64,000 bases of DNA, taken from assembly GCF_007860125.1 (NCBI RefSeq), contig NZ_SJPW01000004.1, positions 682,838-746,837 of the forward strand, given 5' to 3'. Below are positions 25,766 through 35,484 of the stretch, piece by piece. The notes beneath the pieces were generated by a model. That model searched no databases. It was not told the DNA's origin and saw only the letters and a program-made list of their open reading frames with translations. The stretch is from Rubripirellula tenax (lineage in GTDB: Bacteria; Planctomycetota; Planctomycetia; Pirellulales; Pirellulaceae). A program made the translations under genes and the position numbers. How positions within the stretch are numbered: the first letter of the stretch is position 1; the number at the start of each line of letters is the position of its first letter.

Positions 25766-28700
25766 TTGCGACCGCCCCTCATCCCCCCTTGATTCAGCGT
25801 GTTGAAGAAACGCTCCGCGAATTGCGCCGCAACAACGTCCGGTCAGGAATCGTATACGCGGTCACGATCGCGATTGCCGTGATCTTAGTTTTGGCACTGA
25901 TCGCGATTGCACTCGACTCAACGTTCGGTTGGCTCTCCCAATCGACGCGAATCGCCATCAGCACCACGGCACTCTTGATTACGATCGTTTCCTTTGCAAG
26001 CGTCACTCTTTGGGTCTTGAGACAGCGTCGCCAGTTCGTTGAACTTGCGGCCCAGGCAGATGGCGCCGCGCCGATGTTGGAAGAACGATTGCAAACGATT
26101 GTTTCTCTGAACAGTTCGGATCGCATCGTGCCCGATCGTCAAATGATGCACCGCGTATTGCTAGAAACACAATCGCTCTACGATCAAGTTGACCCTGCGG
26201 AGTTTGTCGAGCGGCACTCGTTTCGTATTCCACTTGCCACGATCGCTGTCTGCGGCGTGTTGTTGCTGGGATTGCTCGTTACGCAAACTCGATCCACTGC
26301 GGTGCTCCTGTCCCGGTTCGTTTGGCCATCGACGAAATTGACTCGAACAGTTGTCGACTCCGACTTTGCGAATGTCGTGATTGGCGTGGACGAACCATGG
26401 CAATTTGCGGCCGAAGTTTCTGGCGATCCCGTTGAATCTGCGCTGCTGGAGCAACGACTCAATGCATCGGAGATCGTTCAACGCACGCTCAGCCTTGTAG
26501 GTGCCAACGAAAACGAACTTCGATACCAAATCCCACGAGTGAAAGACTCCTTCGATTACCGCCTGACAGCGGGTGACTTCCGCAGTGATTGGATGAACGT
26601 CAAAGTTGCCAAACGTCCGAGGATTGTTCACAAAGAGGTCCGAATCATTTCACCCGCATATATCAATCGGCCCGAAAACGTTCTTACGAAAATCCCTCGT
26701 TCGATTACCGTCGTCAAAGGATCACAAGTCATTCTGGCACTGCAAGTCGAAGGTGAGGTTGAACGTGCAGAGTGGATCCTGCAACCCGAGCAGGGACTAC
26801 GTTCGATGTTTCCAACAGATGACCAGTGGTATCAGTGCACGCTATCGATTGAGGACTCTGTCAGCATGACGCCGCACCTCGTTGAACCCAACGGACTTGA
26901 AAACATCGACACCTTTGAACTCAGCATCAAAGCGGTCGAGGACGTTGCACCGACGGTCCGGATCACCAAACCCTCGCCAGATGCTGCCGTCCGGCCAGAC
27001 GATAAAGTGCGAATCGAATTCGAGGCACAGGACGACTTCGGTATCGAGCGAGCTGAGTTGATCGTGACCAAAACGAACCGCGAAACAGGGGAAACGACGC
27101 TGTTGCAATCGATTCCGATTTCAATGAACGACAAACGCGGGAATAAGCGATTGACGGCCGGCGCTGACTTGAATTTATCGGAACTCGGTTTGGAACATGG
27201 TGAAACGATTCAGTACCGCGTCGAGGTCTACGACAAGAAGCAACTGACCGGAGACAGCGAACAAGCTGGGGCAGTGGACCAAAATCAAACGTCGCAACCG
27301 ACTTCTGAAGACGAAAACAAAACTGCAAATGCACGAACTGAATCGAGTACGAAGACAACGAAGTCGAATTCCTCTGCAGACGCTCCGATTTCAGAGAAGT
27401 CTGAGACAACGACAGAAATGAACCGCAACGCGCCCGAGTCATCGCCATCGACAACTCAGGAATCCTCCCCGGACCCTCAATCTCAATCGAACGATCCCTC
27501 AATGGCTGCATCCTCGCAAATGAAGCAAACGGATCCTCAGAAGTCCAAGCCCGCTGCGATTTCGGATGCCGGTGCAAAGCAAGAGAAAGAGTCCAACCAG
27601 AGTACTCCTTCGGAACCGGCTGAGATGACCGACGAAAGTGCTTCGAACGAGGAAACTCCAAACGATCCGAAAACGCCTCCTGCCAATTCGCCAGCCAGTT
27701 CGTCATCCAAGAATCCGCAATCGGCACCGAATTCGCAATCGCAAAGCCAGCCATCGGAACCTTCGAAATCAAAATCTAGCCAACCTCAAGACGATTCATC
27801 CAAACGCCCAACCACTCGTGGACTTGATGTCGCCAAACCGTCCAAGAGTTCAACGATGGAACTTAAGATCGACAAATTTGCGGGAAGCTTTGAGGGACAA
27901 GCTCGAAAGAAGCTAGAGATCGCGATTGATCCGGTACTGCAAAGTTTGAAACTCTGGTTGACGGAGGCCGAGTTGCGTCTGGGCGAGGCCGGTCCCAGCG
28001 GTGGGACTGACCTTGCAGGGAATACTGGCGGTGAAAGTCCGCAACAGAAATCGCTATCCATCGCGATTGATCGCATTGGCGAATCAGTCGACGCAGTGGA
28101 TGCGCTGACTGCAAGAACGAATGGAACCCCCTATGCATTCGTCGGGCTACAAGTCTCCGACATTGCGCTGACGCATCTGGACCCAGCTTATAGCGATAGT
28201 GTGACAGCGAAGAAGACCACATCAGCTTCACGTTACACGTTGATCGACAGTGCTCGCGGACAAGTTCAACGTGCACTTACGCGGTTGGATGAATTGCAAA
28301 AACGATACGAACGCGAGAAACGAGCGCAATTGATGGAGGAGAAACTGCAGGAATTCCAAAAAGTCTACCGCGTCTACATCGAAGACACTTTGGCAAAGTT
28401 GCAGGCTCAACGTGATCGCATCAACGATTTGAAACGCAAGGGTGTGGAGTTCGAGCTCGATGACGAGTATCTAGCGAGGCTTCAAGAAATCCTCGAGGCC
28501 CGCCGCGATCTCGAAGCTGAACTGGCTCGAATACTCTCAGAAGATCCGCGACTGCTCAAACGCTTCAGCGAGTCGTCTCGCAACCAAGCAGATACGCTTC
28601 GAGACCAGTTCTCATTGCTTGCCCGCCGCCAGGCTCAACTGACGAAAATCGCTGAACAATTAACGATTCCCGACGATAAGATCAGAGAAACCGGTTCGGT

Positions 28701-29931
28701 TCCTGGCGCGAATCGCGTGGCGCTGCGAACGCTCGAAGTGGCCTACCGTTTGACAGGTGACTTGGCCGATTCATTGGATCGTTTCGATACTTGGATGCCA
28801 CTCAACCAAACCACGCCAACGGTGGAGGGCACTCAGGCGTTCGATGCATTCCGACAAGCATCCGCCGTGGCGCAACAGCTCCGTGTGGAAGTCCTCAAAC
28901 AGGCCCAACAGAGCGATAAAGACGCTGTTGAATATGACGAAGTCAAAGCATTGGCTGATGAACTCGTCAAGAAACTTGACGGACTACGACAGCGACTGAC
29001 GACGTTGGGAAGCAGCTCGACGCAGGCTGACCTTATTGCGAACGCCACAAACCGGTTGTTTGAAGTCACTCAGGTTCGTGCTCGGATCCTGGGATGGCGA
29101 TTCCAAATCGATGCGATTGCCAAGGACAGGCACGGCGAAGCTTTGGCCGTCGATCAACACCAGCTGATGGTCGACCTTCACGAGTATGCGGACAAGATGT
29201 CGACTCTGCCTCGTCAGATCGCGGCGCTGATGCCAGAAGCAGACGGGACTGTGCCTGAAGATATTGCCAAGTTGGCGGGTGCACTGCTCGCGAAGATTGA
29301 CACGGGAATCGAGCCCACCCAACTAGCCGGCGTGATGTCGCTTCGCAAAGAAGATCTACCAAAGGCAACGCTCAGGTTGAAGTCAGCTGATGATCAATTT
29401 GAGGAAGCTGAGTTGATCTTTGACGAGTTGATGGTCGCAGTCGTCAAGATCCTAGACGAGCTTCCCGTTGAAGATCCGATCGCGAGTTTGCTGCGTGATC
29501 CGACGCTCGAAGAGATTCTTGCAGATCTTGAGCGGGAACTTCCGCTCAATGAAATACTCGGGATCCCTAACCGCCCCAGCAACCTGCGAATCATCAGTGA
29601 TTGGCGCAGTCAACAGTCCGGCAACGGATCCAGCGGACAAGGTAGCGGCGACGGTTCCAGCATTGCTCAAATGATTCAAAAGATGATGGAAGCAGAGCAG
29701 AAGAAGCGCGAACAAGGACTGCGGTCATTTTCGGAAAAGATACAAATGCGAACTGGATCCAGAAGCCGGGATGACATGGACGGCGGCAAGTTAGAGCAAG
29801 CCGACGAGCGCTGGATCAAAGTTATCTCTCGACTCGGTGATGGCCTGCTGCAAGAGCAAGGCGACAACATCCCCGGCCGCTACCGCGCCGCCATCCGACA
29901 GTACTTCGAAACGATTAGTTCAGGCCGTTAG
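25762..29931 (+). CDS. Very large membrane-anchored coiled-coil protein (DUF4175-like)
   Basis: 1389 aa with ATG at 25762, preferred over one 30 bp earlier because it makes an ATGA overlap. Helices near 22-46, 58-80 and 158-176 anchor it. Residues 190-490 are beta-rich. Residues 492-696 are a low-complexity Ser/Gln/Pro/Lys/Glu linker (SSKNPQSAPNSQSQSQPSEP and similar). The remainder is long helical/coiled-coil segments (RTLEVAYRLTGDLADSLDRF, EEAELIFDELMVAVVKILDE). The layout resembles DUF4175-type membrane proteins that close MoxR-vWA operons. A scaffolding role with the vWA proteins is inference. Confidence 0.78.
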   Translation: MIATAPHPPLIQRVEETLRELRRNNVRSGIVYAVTIAIAVILVLALIAIALDSTFGWLSQSTRIAISTTALLITIVSFASVTLWVLRQRRQFVELAAQADGAAPMLEERLQTIVSLNSSDRIVPDRQMMHRVLLETQSLYDQVDPAEFVERHSFRIPLATIAVCGVLLLGLLVTQTRSTAVLLSRFVWPSTKLTRTVVDSDFANVVIGVDEPWQFAAEVSGDPVESALLEQRLNASEIVQRTLSLVGANENELRYQIPRVKDSFDYRLTAGDFRSDWMNVKVAKRPRIVHKEVRIISPAYINRPENVLTKIPRSITVVKGSQVILALQVEGEVERAEWILQPEQGLRSMFPTDDQWYQCTLSIEDSVSMTPHLVEPNGLENIDTFELSIKAVEDVAPTVRITKPSPDAAVRPDDKVRIEFEAQDDFGIERAELIVTKTNRETGETTLLQSIPISMNDKRGNKRLTAGADLNLSELGLEHGETIQYRVEVYDKKQLTGDSEQAGAVDQNQTSQPTSEDENKTANARTESSTKTTKSNSSADAPISEKSETTTEMNRNAPESSPSTTQESSPDPQSQSNDPSMAASSQMKQTDPQKSKPAAISDAGAKQEKESNQSTPSEPAEMTDESASNEETPNDPKTPPANSPASSSSKNPQSAPNSQSQSQPSEPSKSKSSQPQDDSSKRPTTRGLDVAKPSKSSTMELKIDKFAGSFEGQARKKLEIAIDPVLQSLKLWLTEAELRLGEAGPSGGTDLAGNTGGESPQQKSLSIAIDRIGESVDAVDALTARTNGTPYAFVGLQVSDIALTHLDPAYSDSVTAKKTTSASRYTLIDSARGQVQRALTRLDELQKRYEREKRAQLMEEKLQEFQKVYRVYIEDTLAKLQAQRDRINDLKRKGVEFELDDEYLARLQEILEARRDLEAELARILSEDPRLLKRFSESSRNQADTLRDQFSLLARRQAQLTKIAEQLTIPDDKIRETGSVPGANRVALRTLEVAYRLTGDLADSLDRFDTWMPLNQTTPTVEGTQAFDAFRQASAVAQQLRVEVLKQAQQSDKDAVEYDEVKALADELVKKLDGLRQRLTTLGSSSTQADLIANATNRLFEVTQVRARILGWRFQIDAIAKDRHGEALAVDQHQLMVDLHEYADKMSTLPRQIAALMPEADGTVPEDIAKLAGALLAKIDTGIEPTQLAGVMSLRKEDLPKATLRLKSADDQFEEAELIFDELMVAVVKILDELPVEDPIASLLRDPTLEEILADLERELPLNEILGIPNRPSNLRIISDWRSQQSGNGSSGQGSGDGSSIAQMIQKMMEAEQKKREQGLRSFSEKIQMRTGSRSRDDMDGGKLEQADERWIKVISRLGDGLLQEQGDNIPGRYRAAIRQYFETISSGR

Positions 29932-30048
29932 ACGGCAGTGGACCGACGGTCTGGTGAGCGCTGCTAGGGCGGTAATTGACTGTCCTAAGTCAAGTTCGTG
30001 AGTTGTCATTTTCCGAATGTTCCAAGCTACATCACCTAAGGAAACCCC

Positions 30049-31053
30049 ATGTTACGCGTGTTGACTCTTGTTCGGTCGGCCATTCTCGCCACTGCTCTCT
30101 CAACAACTGGTTTTGCTGAGGAACGTTTGGACGTGGATCCTTCGAAACCGAATCGTCTGCTTCTTCATGTTTGCGAGCGAAATGGGACACCCATCCGACC
30201 ACTCGTTCAAGATGTCACGCTAAGGCATAAGTTCGATCGCCAGGGCACTCCTGATGTCTCTGCCGATGGAAGCCATGTTGTCTTCGATGCATGGCCTGCC
30301 GACCTGGGGTTTGCCTGGCAAGAATCACGAGTCATCATGGTGAACTTCGATGGCACAGAGGCAAAAGACGTATGCGATGGCGTGATGCCCTCATTCTCGC
30401 CTGACGGAAAACAGATCGTTGTAAGTCGTGCAGCGGTGTTTGGAGAGCCGGACGGCGCCAAGGGAATGTCGATCTGGACGTTGAGCGTAGATGGCAGTGC
30501 GAAAAAGATGATCGCGGATAGGGGGGCTTGGGGCGGTCGCTGGTCACCGGACGGAAAGTCGATTGTCTTTCGTGGGGGCCGCGATGAAGACGGAAATGCA
30601 GTGCCACAGAACATCTTGCGCGTCTACGATCTCAAGAGTGGTGAAACAAGAAATGCGTTTTCAGAGGATGAATCTCCGTTCAATGAAATGAGCTTCCATT
30701 TCGAGTGGAGCAAGCACGGTCGACAAGTTGCTTGCACAGGAACGCTGAAAGAAAATGGTCAGCCGGGGCTCGTTGTCATTGACATTGATAAGGGAACCAA
30801 GTCGATCAAAATCATCAAGGCGGAAGACGAAAATGTCCGATTCATCTCCGGCTCGTCGATAGATTGGCACCCCGATGACAATCAGATTCTTGTGATGTCG
30901 TTTGTGAATGGCACGGTCGAGCCACGTAGTGTCGCGATCGATCGCGGTACACTACCAGTTCAAATTACCTACAAGCAGGAAAACGTCATGATTGTCGACG
31001 CCTGCTTCTCATCCGATGGAGAAAGTCTCATCGCGGCCGTGAGGGCTCGGTGA
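30049..31053 (+). CDS. Exported TolB-like beta-propeller protein (paralog)
   Basis: 334 aa with a signal peptide (VRSAILATALSTTGFAEE) and blades marked by PDVSADGSHVVFDAWP, PSFSPDGKQIVVSRA, GRWSPDGKSIVFRGG, FEWSKHGRQVACTG and IDWHPDDNQILVMS. The order and spacing of blades match the protein at 9892-10842, including a MPSFSxD blade, so the two are paralogs flanking one gene cluster. ATG 30049 follows a TAAGGAAA ribosome-binding site. The 117-bp gap from the operon suggests its own promoter or a loose operon tail. A terminator follows. Confidence 0.85.
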   Translation: MLRVLTLVRSAILATALSTTGFAEERLDVDPSKPNRLLLHVCERNGTPIRPLVQDVTLRHKFDRQGTPDVSADGSHVVFDAWPADLGFAWQESRVIMVNFDGTEAKDVCDGVMPSFSPDGKQIVVSRAAVFGEPDGAKGMSIWTLSVDGSAKKMIADRGAWGGRWSPDGKSIVFRGGRDEDGNAVPQNILRVYDLKSGETRNAFSEDESPFNEMSFHFEWSKHGRQVACTGTLKENGQPGLVVIDIDKGTKSIKIIKAEDENVRFISGSSIDWHPDDNQILVMSFVNGTVEPRSVAIDRGTLPVQITYKQENVMIVDACFSSDGESLIAAVRAR

Positions 31054-31084
31054 GTTCGCATTCGTTTCGAAAATCATCTCCCTT

Positions 31085-31107
31085 CAGCCGAAACACCGGC
31101 TGGTTTT
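31085..31107 (+). terminator. Rho-independent terminator
   Basis: A perfect 6-bp GC-rich stem CAGCCG/CGGCTG with a 6-base loop is followed by GTTTTG, 32 bp after the stop of the TolB-like gene. It closes the plus-strand cluster. Confidence 0.6.
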
Positions 31108-31469
31108 GCTCATGGACACAAACCGGCGGGGCGGCGAGCCAGTATCCGGCGACCAGACGACATGACCTTTTTGTGAGAACGAAGCTGGTCGCGCAACAGA
31201 CAGTGCCTGCAGAAGCAGATCGGTGCTAGGATGAGAAACGATGACGAAAGAAACGGAATGCATTCAGGACGTCATCAGCTTGCTCGCTCGGCTATGCGTG
31301 TGGAAACTTCGATGGCCCAAACGGCTCCGCATCGCACGGACCACCTCCGCACTACCCGCGAGGATGCATAACAACTAAGGACCGAGCGGAAAATTAGTGT
31401 CGGAGAAACGGGGTCCAAGTTGTAGAATGCGTCGATAGGTTCAATCCCCGATTCTACACGAGGCCAAGG
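31108..31469. other. Intergenic, no gene seen
   Basis: 362 bp between the terminator and the transposase remnant. No frame with protein-like composition was found. The left end of the ISAzo13-type element probably lies in its last 100 bp, but I could not identify terminal repeats. Confidence 0.5.
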
Positions 31470-32246
31470 ATGGCAATGCAACTGATGGAAACTCCGGCAA
31501 TTGAACGGTCCTTGCGAGAGTTTGCCGCAACACTGACAGAGAAGGATCGCCGAAGATTTGCTGCGGTCGAAGCAAAACAGCGAGGGCACGGCGGGATTCG
31601 CTACATCGCTAGAGTGATCGGATGCAGCGAGAAAACGATTGAACGTGGATTAGCAGAACTCGACAGCTTGACCGATGATCCAGCGGCCGGCCGCATTCGT
31701 CAGCCTGGTGCTGGTCGAAAAAAAAGATTGAATCGGAATCCGCCGAAGAAGAAAACTTGATCGCTTGCTTGGACGTGAGAACTGCGGGTGACCCTGACAA
31801 GGAAGATGTCTTTTACACTCACATGACACCCCGAGTACTCTCGTCTCGACTTACCCAGATGGGAACGCCGACAGGCCGTGACTCGATCGCAACTTGGCTC
31901 GATGATGCGGGCATTCGCCATCGGCAAATTGCGAAGGTAGTCGCCGGAGGCGAACACGCAGATCGTGACGCTCAGTTCGTTCGTATCGGAGAACTCATCG
32001 AGCAATACGAAACGGCTGGGAATCCTTGGTTTTCAATGGATACCAAAGCGAAGGAGCATTTGGGGACGATGTATCGCAAAGGGGCGGGTTCGTTGCAGCT
32101 CACCCTTCGAGGCGTTTGACCACGACTTTCCATCGTGGGCCGAAGGTGTCGTGATTCCTCATGGAATTTACGACCGCCGTGCAAATCTGGGGCACATCAA
32201 TCTCGGGCTCTCGCATGACACGAGCAAGTTTGCCTGTGACAGTTGA
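31470..32246 (+). pseudogene. Broken ISAzo13-family transposase
   Basis: Three frames make up the N-terminal half or so of an ISAzo13 (Rhodopirellula-type DDE) transposase. Frame 1 (31470-31760) holds ERSLREFAATLTEKDRRRFA and ARVIGCSEKTIERGLAEL. A -1 shift at eight As (31718-31725) leads to DPDKEDVFYTHMTPRVLSSR, GIRHRQIAKVVAGGEHADRD and the first catalytic Asp in FSMDTKAKEHLG. A second shift near 32105 leads to FDHDFPSWAEGVVIPHGIYD and then a stop. The remaining C-terminal half is missing. The element is dead. Confidence 0.85.
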
Positions 32247-32435
32247 AAACCAAGTCATTCAAGCTGCCACTCGACAAGCCAATCAAGACCGGACCTTTTT
32301 TATTCAAAACCAGACAAGTTGGGTCGTAAAACGTAGGTTCAAACCGACAACAAGCGTTCCAAATTCAATCATGAGCTGATAACGTGACTCGTATGGAAAG
32401 ATCGCTGCCTACAAGCGATCACGATCACTCATCAC

Positions 32436-33002
32436 ATGGCCAGAACGGTCGAAGACACGGTAAAAGACATGGGACAGGCTTTAGAAAACGTACGTAAGCT
32501 TTACTTAGAAGGCATCGCGGGAGGAGACGCGAGAGTGGCCGTCAACAAGTACACGGGCCATCGGTACACACAGCACTCTACCGGCGTTGAAGACGGAGCC
32601 GAAGGATTTCTCAAATTCTTTGAGCCCTTCCTTGAGCGTAACCCCAAACGCGAAATTGAGATCGTCCGCATCTTCGAAGATGGGCCCTGGGTTTTCTGCA
32701 GTGCCTATCAATCGCTGAACGACGGAGCCGCGCGCTGGGTAACGATGGACATGTTCTTTACCGACGCCAAAGGGTTAATCCTTGAGCATTGGGACACAAT
32801 CGCGCCCTATGTGGCTGAAACCAAGTCCGGTGAGGATATGGTCGGCGGTCCATCCGACGTGAATATGAGTGTCGACACCGCCGCCAGCAAATCGCTGGTG
32901 CTCGAGTACACCAAACAAGTCTTGCAGGAAGCCGAACATCACAAGATTGACCGGTTCATTTCCGAAGATCTTGTTCAGCACGCGGGCGCAATCGGGCGTT
33001 GA
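32436..33002 (+). CDS. SnoaL/NTF2-like protein, probably truncated
   Basis: 188 aa. Residues 10-130 form one SnoaL-like (NTF2-fold) domain with RKLYLEGIAGGDARVAVNKY, TQHSTGVEDGAEGFLKFFEP and EHWDTIAPYVAE, where the shared HWD strand is typical. Residues 150-183 start what looks like a second copy (LEYTKQVLQEAEHHKIDRFI, then SEDLVQHA), which breaks off at AGAIGR. Two-domain relatives would be nearly 100 residues longer, so the 3' end has probably been lost at a junction near 32990. The substrate is unknown. Confidence 0.65.
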   Translation: MARTVEDTVKDMGQALENVRKLYLEGIAGGDARVAVNKYTGHRYTQHSTGVEDGAEGFLKFFEPFLERNPKREIEIVRIFEDGPWVFCSAYQSLNDGAARWVTMDMFFTDAKGLILEHWDTIAPYVAETKSGEDMVGGPSDVNMSVDTAASKSLVLEYTKQVLQEAEHHKIDRFISEDLVQHAGAIGR

Positions 33003-33270
33003 CCGGGTCGGCAAGTAAACGGGCATTATCGTCCGACGGTGCTTGTTGACGGTGAACGAAGGATCGAAAACGCTGTCGTTGGATCAGCAAACGAAGACAG
33101 CGAACACGTTCAAGAATTGCGAGCGGCTTGGAGGGAGGAAAGCGCAAGCGGAGGATCAATACGTTTGAATCGCAGATTCGCTAACGCAAATGCCGAACGA
33201 CAACTTTCCAATCGGGCGTTGCAGCAATCGTTTGTGCAAGCAAATAAGCGGAACATCTGCGGAGTCAGTC
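33003..33270. other. Junction region, no supported gene
   Basis: 268 bp between the truncated SnoaL-like gene and attC-like site D. A 48-codon minus-strand frame opens at 33256 just outside the site, where a cassette gene would start, but its composition (MFRLFACTNDCCNARLES...) is not convincing. Confidence 0.4.
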
Positions 33271-33363
33271 CGATAACGTCCGGATTCACCGGGTCGGGAG
33301 AGTGAAGTCAACCATTTGGAAACGGCCGCAAGCCCGACTCCGGTGCAATCCATGGTTATCCCC
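33271..33363 (-). repeat. attC-like site D
   Basis: Outer arms GATAAC/GTTATC, inner arms CACCGGGTCGGG and CCCGACTCCGGTG with the same unpaired T as site A. It is almost identical to A over the whole 92 bp, including the unpaired centre (AACGGCCGCAAG), although it lies 33 kb away. Confidence 0.8.
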
Positions 33364-33573
33364 GAGTATGTGTTGCGATGCGGACCGCCAGCGAGCATGG
33401 GCCGCGCTAGCGGAAAGCAACGACGGAACGTCGCCAGCATGAACCCCGCGAGGGGAAAACAACGGCGGGACGCCGCCATCTGGACTTCGTCAAGATGGGT
33501 GACGCTCGACCGAGTGTGATCGTATCAAAGTGCGGCCGGTCAGGCAAGTTTCGGAAATCCAAGTTCGGAGCGA

Positions 33574-33707
33574 ATCGAGCGTAGCATTCAATGAGCATTG
33601 AGGGAGCGCACAGATCATCGAGCATTGAGTCGAGCGCACCAATCATCGAGTGCAGGGGAAGTGCACCAATTTCGGGCATGAGATCACGCGCACCAATGAC
33701 CGAGCAT
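33574..33707. repeat. Degenerate ~27-bp tandem repeats inside a cassette
   Basis: About five imperfect units of 26-28 bp, read on the minus strand as variants of ATGCTCGATGATTGGTGCG followed by CTCGACTC. They fill most of the cassette between sites D and E (33364-33735), which otherwise has no convincing gene. The frame across them (MPEIGALPLHSMIGALDSML...) reflects the repeat. Confidence 0.6.
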
Positions 33708-33735
33708 GAAGAACGCGCAACTTCACGCGCCCAGT

Positions 33736-33827
33736 CGGATAACGGTGGGCATCACCGGGTGGCGGCGAAAATCGTGATTTCGAGAAAACCGCACCACCGC
33801 CACTCCGGTGCATGCCTTGGTTATCCG
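33736..33827 (-). repeat. attC-like site E
   Basis: Outer arms CGGATAAC/GTTATCCG. The inner arms are changed to CACCGGGTGGCGG and CCGCCACTCCGGTG, again co-varying and again with an unpaired T. The TAA stop of the adjacent minus-strand gene lies inside the right outer arm. Confidence 0.8.
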
Positions 33828-34348
33828 CCGTCATAATCCTCGGTGTAAGTAGCAGAACCGCCAAGCGGCCCCCACACTCCATACGACCGGTTTGAAAGCG
33901 TTGCATCGGGGTGAAGAGCCTTGAATCGATCTTCAGCGCCAGCTGCAAGCGACATTCCGTTTAGGTTGACAGATTCGATCATAGGTAACGATCCAAGAGC
34001 GTCAAGACAGTTGGTGTCAAACGCATCTGGCAGCAGGTGAACGCCGGTGATCCGCGTAAATAGATAGCGACGCAGTGGTTCCGGAAGAAGAATTAACGAA
34101 CGAGGAGTTGCTTGGCCCCGGTATGCAACGCCGCCACAGCCAGTTGGCATGGCAACGCCACCGGAATGATGCGGGGGTGGTGTGGGATCGCAGATGTAAA
34201 TCCAGGTTTGGTTGTCGTCAGCAAGTTTCCGTAGAATTGCTTCGTCATATCGCAAGCGAGAATGAGCATGATGTGCGAAACCGAATGCGACGGCCAGAGC
34301 GGTAATCGCGGCAAGCAACGTCTTCAGTTTGAAGCGGAGGAATTGCAT
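33821..34348 (-). CDS. Membrane-anchored protein of unknown function (cassette gene)
   Basis: 175 aa from ATG 34348 (MQFLRFKLKTLLAAITALAV), only 12 bp from site F. The longer frame reads into the repeat and is rejected. One N-terminal helix (LLAAITALAVAFGFA) follows a basic FRFKLKTLL-type segment often seen in planctomycete type IV pilin-like or 'rfkl' leader proteins. The rest is soluble, with LRRYLFTRITGVHLLPDAF and LGSLPMIESVNLNGMSLA resembling a leucine-rich pattern. It ends EDYDGG with its TAA inside attC-like site E. I do not recognise a family. Confidence 0.7.
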   Translation of the reverse strand: MQFLRFKLKTLLAAITALAVAFGFAHHAHSRLRYDEAILRKLADDNQTWIYICDPTPPPHHSGGVAMPTGCGGVAYRGQATPRSLILLPEPLRRYLFTRITGVHLLPDAFDTNCLDALGSLPMIESVNLNGMSLAAGAEDRFKALHPDATLSNRSYGVWGPLGGSATYTEDYDGG

Positions 34349-34359
34349 ACAATGCTGGT

Positions 34360-34445
34360 CGGATAACGGCCGCGGTAACGGGGCCGCCGCCAAAAAACTA
34401 TGATTTCAAAACCCGCGTCATCGGCGGCTCCCGTTCACCGCTTTG

Positions 34446-34452
<7 letters not shown>
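34360..34452 (-). repeat. attC-like site F
   Basis: Outer arms CGGATAAC/GTTATCCG; inner arms GTAACGGGGCCGCCG and CGGCGGCTCCCGTT, co-varying with respect to the other sites and keeping one unpaired T. The stop codon of the gene at 34446-34778 lies inside its right outer arm. Confidence 0.8.
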
Positions 34453-34778
<326 letters not shown>

Positions 34779-34844
34779 TTCGGTGTCCTATTCGATGAGA
34801 TGCGAACGGATGTAAGTAAATCTCCAACGTCAGCATGCTTCAGT

Positions 34845-34936
34845 CGGATAACGACACGCATCAGCGGGCCGGCGCGAGACGCTTTGATTTCAAAACCGAC
34901 CCGACCGCTGGCTCCGTTGCATGCGATTGTTCGCCG
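34845..34936 (-). repeat. attC-like site G
   Basis: Left outer arm CGGATAAC is intact, but the right one has drifted to GTTCGCCG. The inner arms are CAGCGGGCCGG and CCGACCGCTGGCTCCG, more degenerate than at other sites. It may be the least active member. Confidence 0.65.
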
Positions 34937-34940
34937 AGTT

Positions 34941-35369
34941 TCACTCCCAGTGTAAATTTCCAGATTTCACGACGCGACACTCTGTAAGGTCAAAGGACGT
35001 CGCGCCCGGTGTTCCGTCCCTATTCACCTTGATCGTAATTGGTGAGGCAGAGACTGGAACGGTGCACTCGTAGGTCGTGTATCCGCCTTCGATCTCCGGA
35101 GTGTATAAGAATGTCAAATGACTGTCCTTAACTTCGATCGTCTCGAGCGTGACCGATCCCTGGCCGATACCAAAACTTTGTCTTTGGCGGGGTGGAATCC
35201 GGGTATCCAGGGAAACAACCCCGCCTGCTTCGTCAAAGTTGATAGCGCTGACCGATTGCGATGGCTCGGCATCCGCGATGATCGTCGAAGAAACATCCGT
35301 GGGCGTACTGGCAGATTGTCCGCAACCGTATGCGAAGACAAGTGACAGTAACAAAGTGGTACGGAACAC
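34941..35369 (-). CDS. Small lipoprotein (cassette gene)
   Basis: 142 aa from GTG 35369 (VFRTTLLLSLVFAYGCGQSA), which gives a short lipoprotein signal peptide with the lipobox FAYGC. Longer versions of the frame would run through attC-like site H, so they are rejected. The mature part is beta-rich (GSVTLETIEVKDSHLTFLYT, then EGGYTTYECTVPV) and I do not recognise it. It stops 4 bp before site G. An exported cassette protein anchored at a membrane is the likely product. Confidence 0.68.
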   Translation of the reverse strand: MFRTTLLLSLVFAYGCGQSASTPTDVSSTIIADAEPSQSVSAINFDEAGGVVSLDTRIPPRQRQSFGIGQGSVTLETIEVKDSHLTFLYTPEIEGGYTTYECTVPVSASPITIKVNRDGTPGATSFDLTECRVVKSGNLHWE

Positions 35370-35387
35370 GGTGAATCCTCTGTTTGT

Positions 35388-35479
35388 CGGCGAACGATTG
35401 GGATCACGTGGTCGCCGCGAGCGATCAACCACTTCAAAGACCTCAGCTCGGCGACTCACGTGCATCCCTTGGTTCCCCG
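35388..35479 (-). repeat. attC-like site H
   Basis: Divergent member with outer arms CGGCGAAC and GTTCCCCG. The inner arms are CACGTGGTCGCCGCGAG and CTCGGCGACTCACGTG, which pair well with an unpaired T. Its flanks match cassette boundaries on both sides. Confidence 0.7.
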
Positions 35480-35484
35480 TCCCA

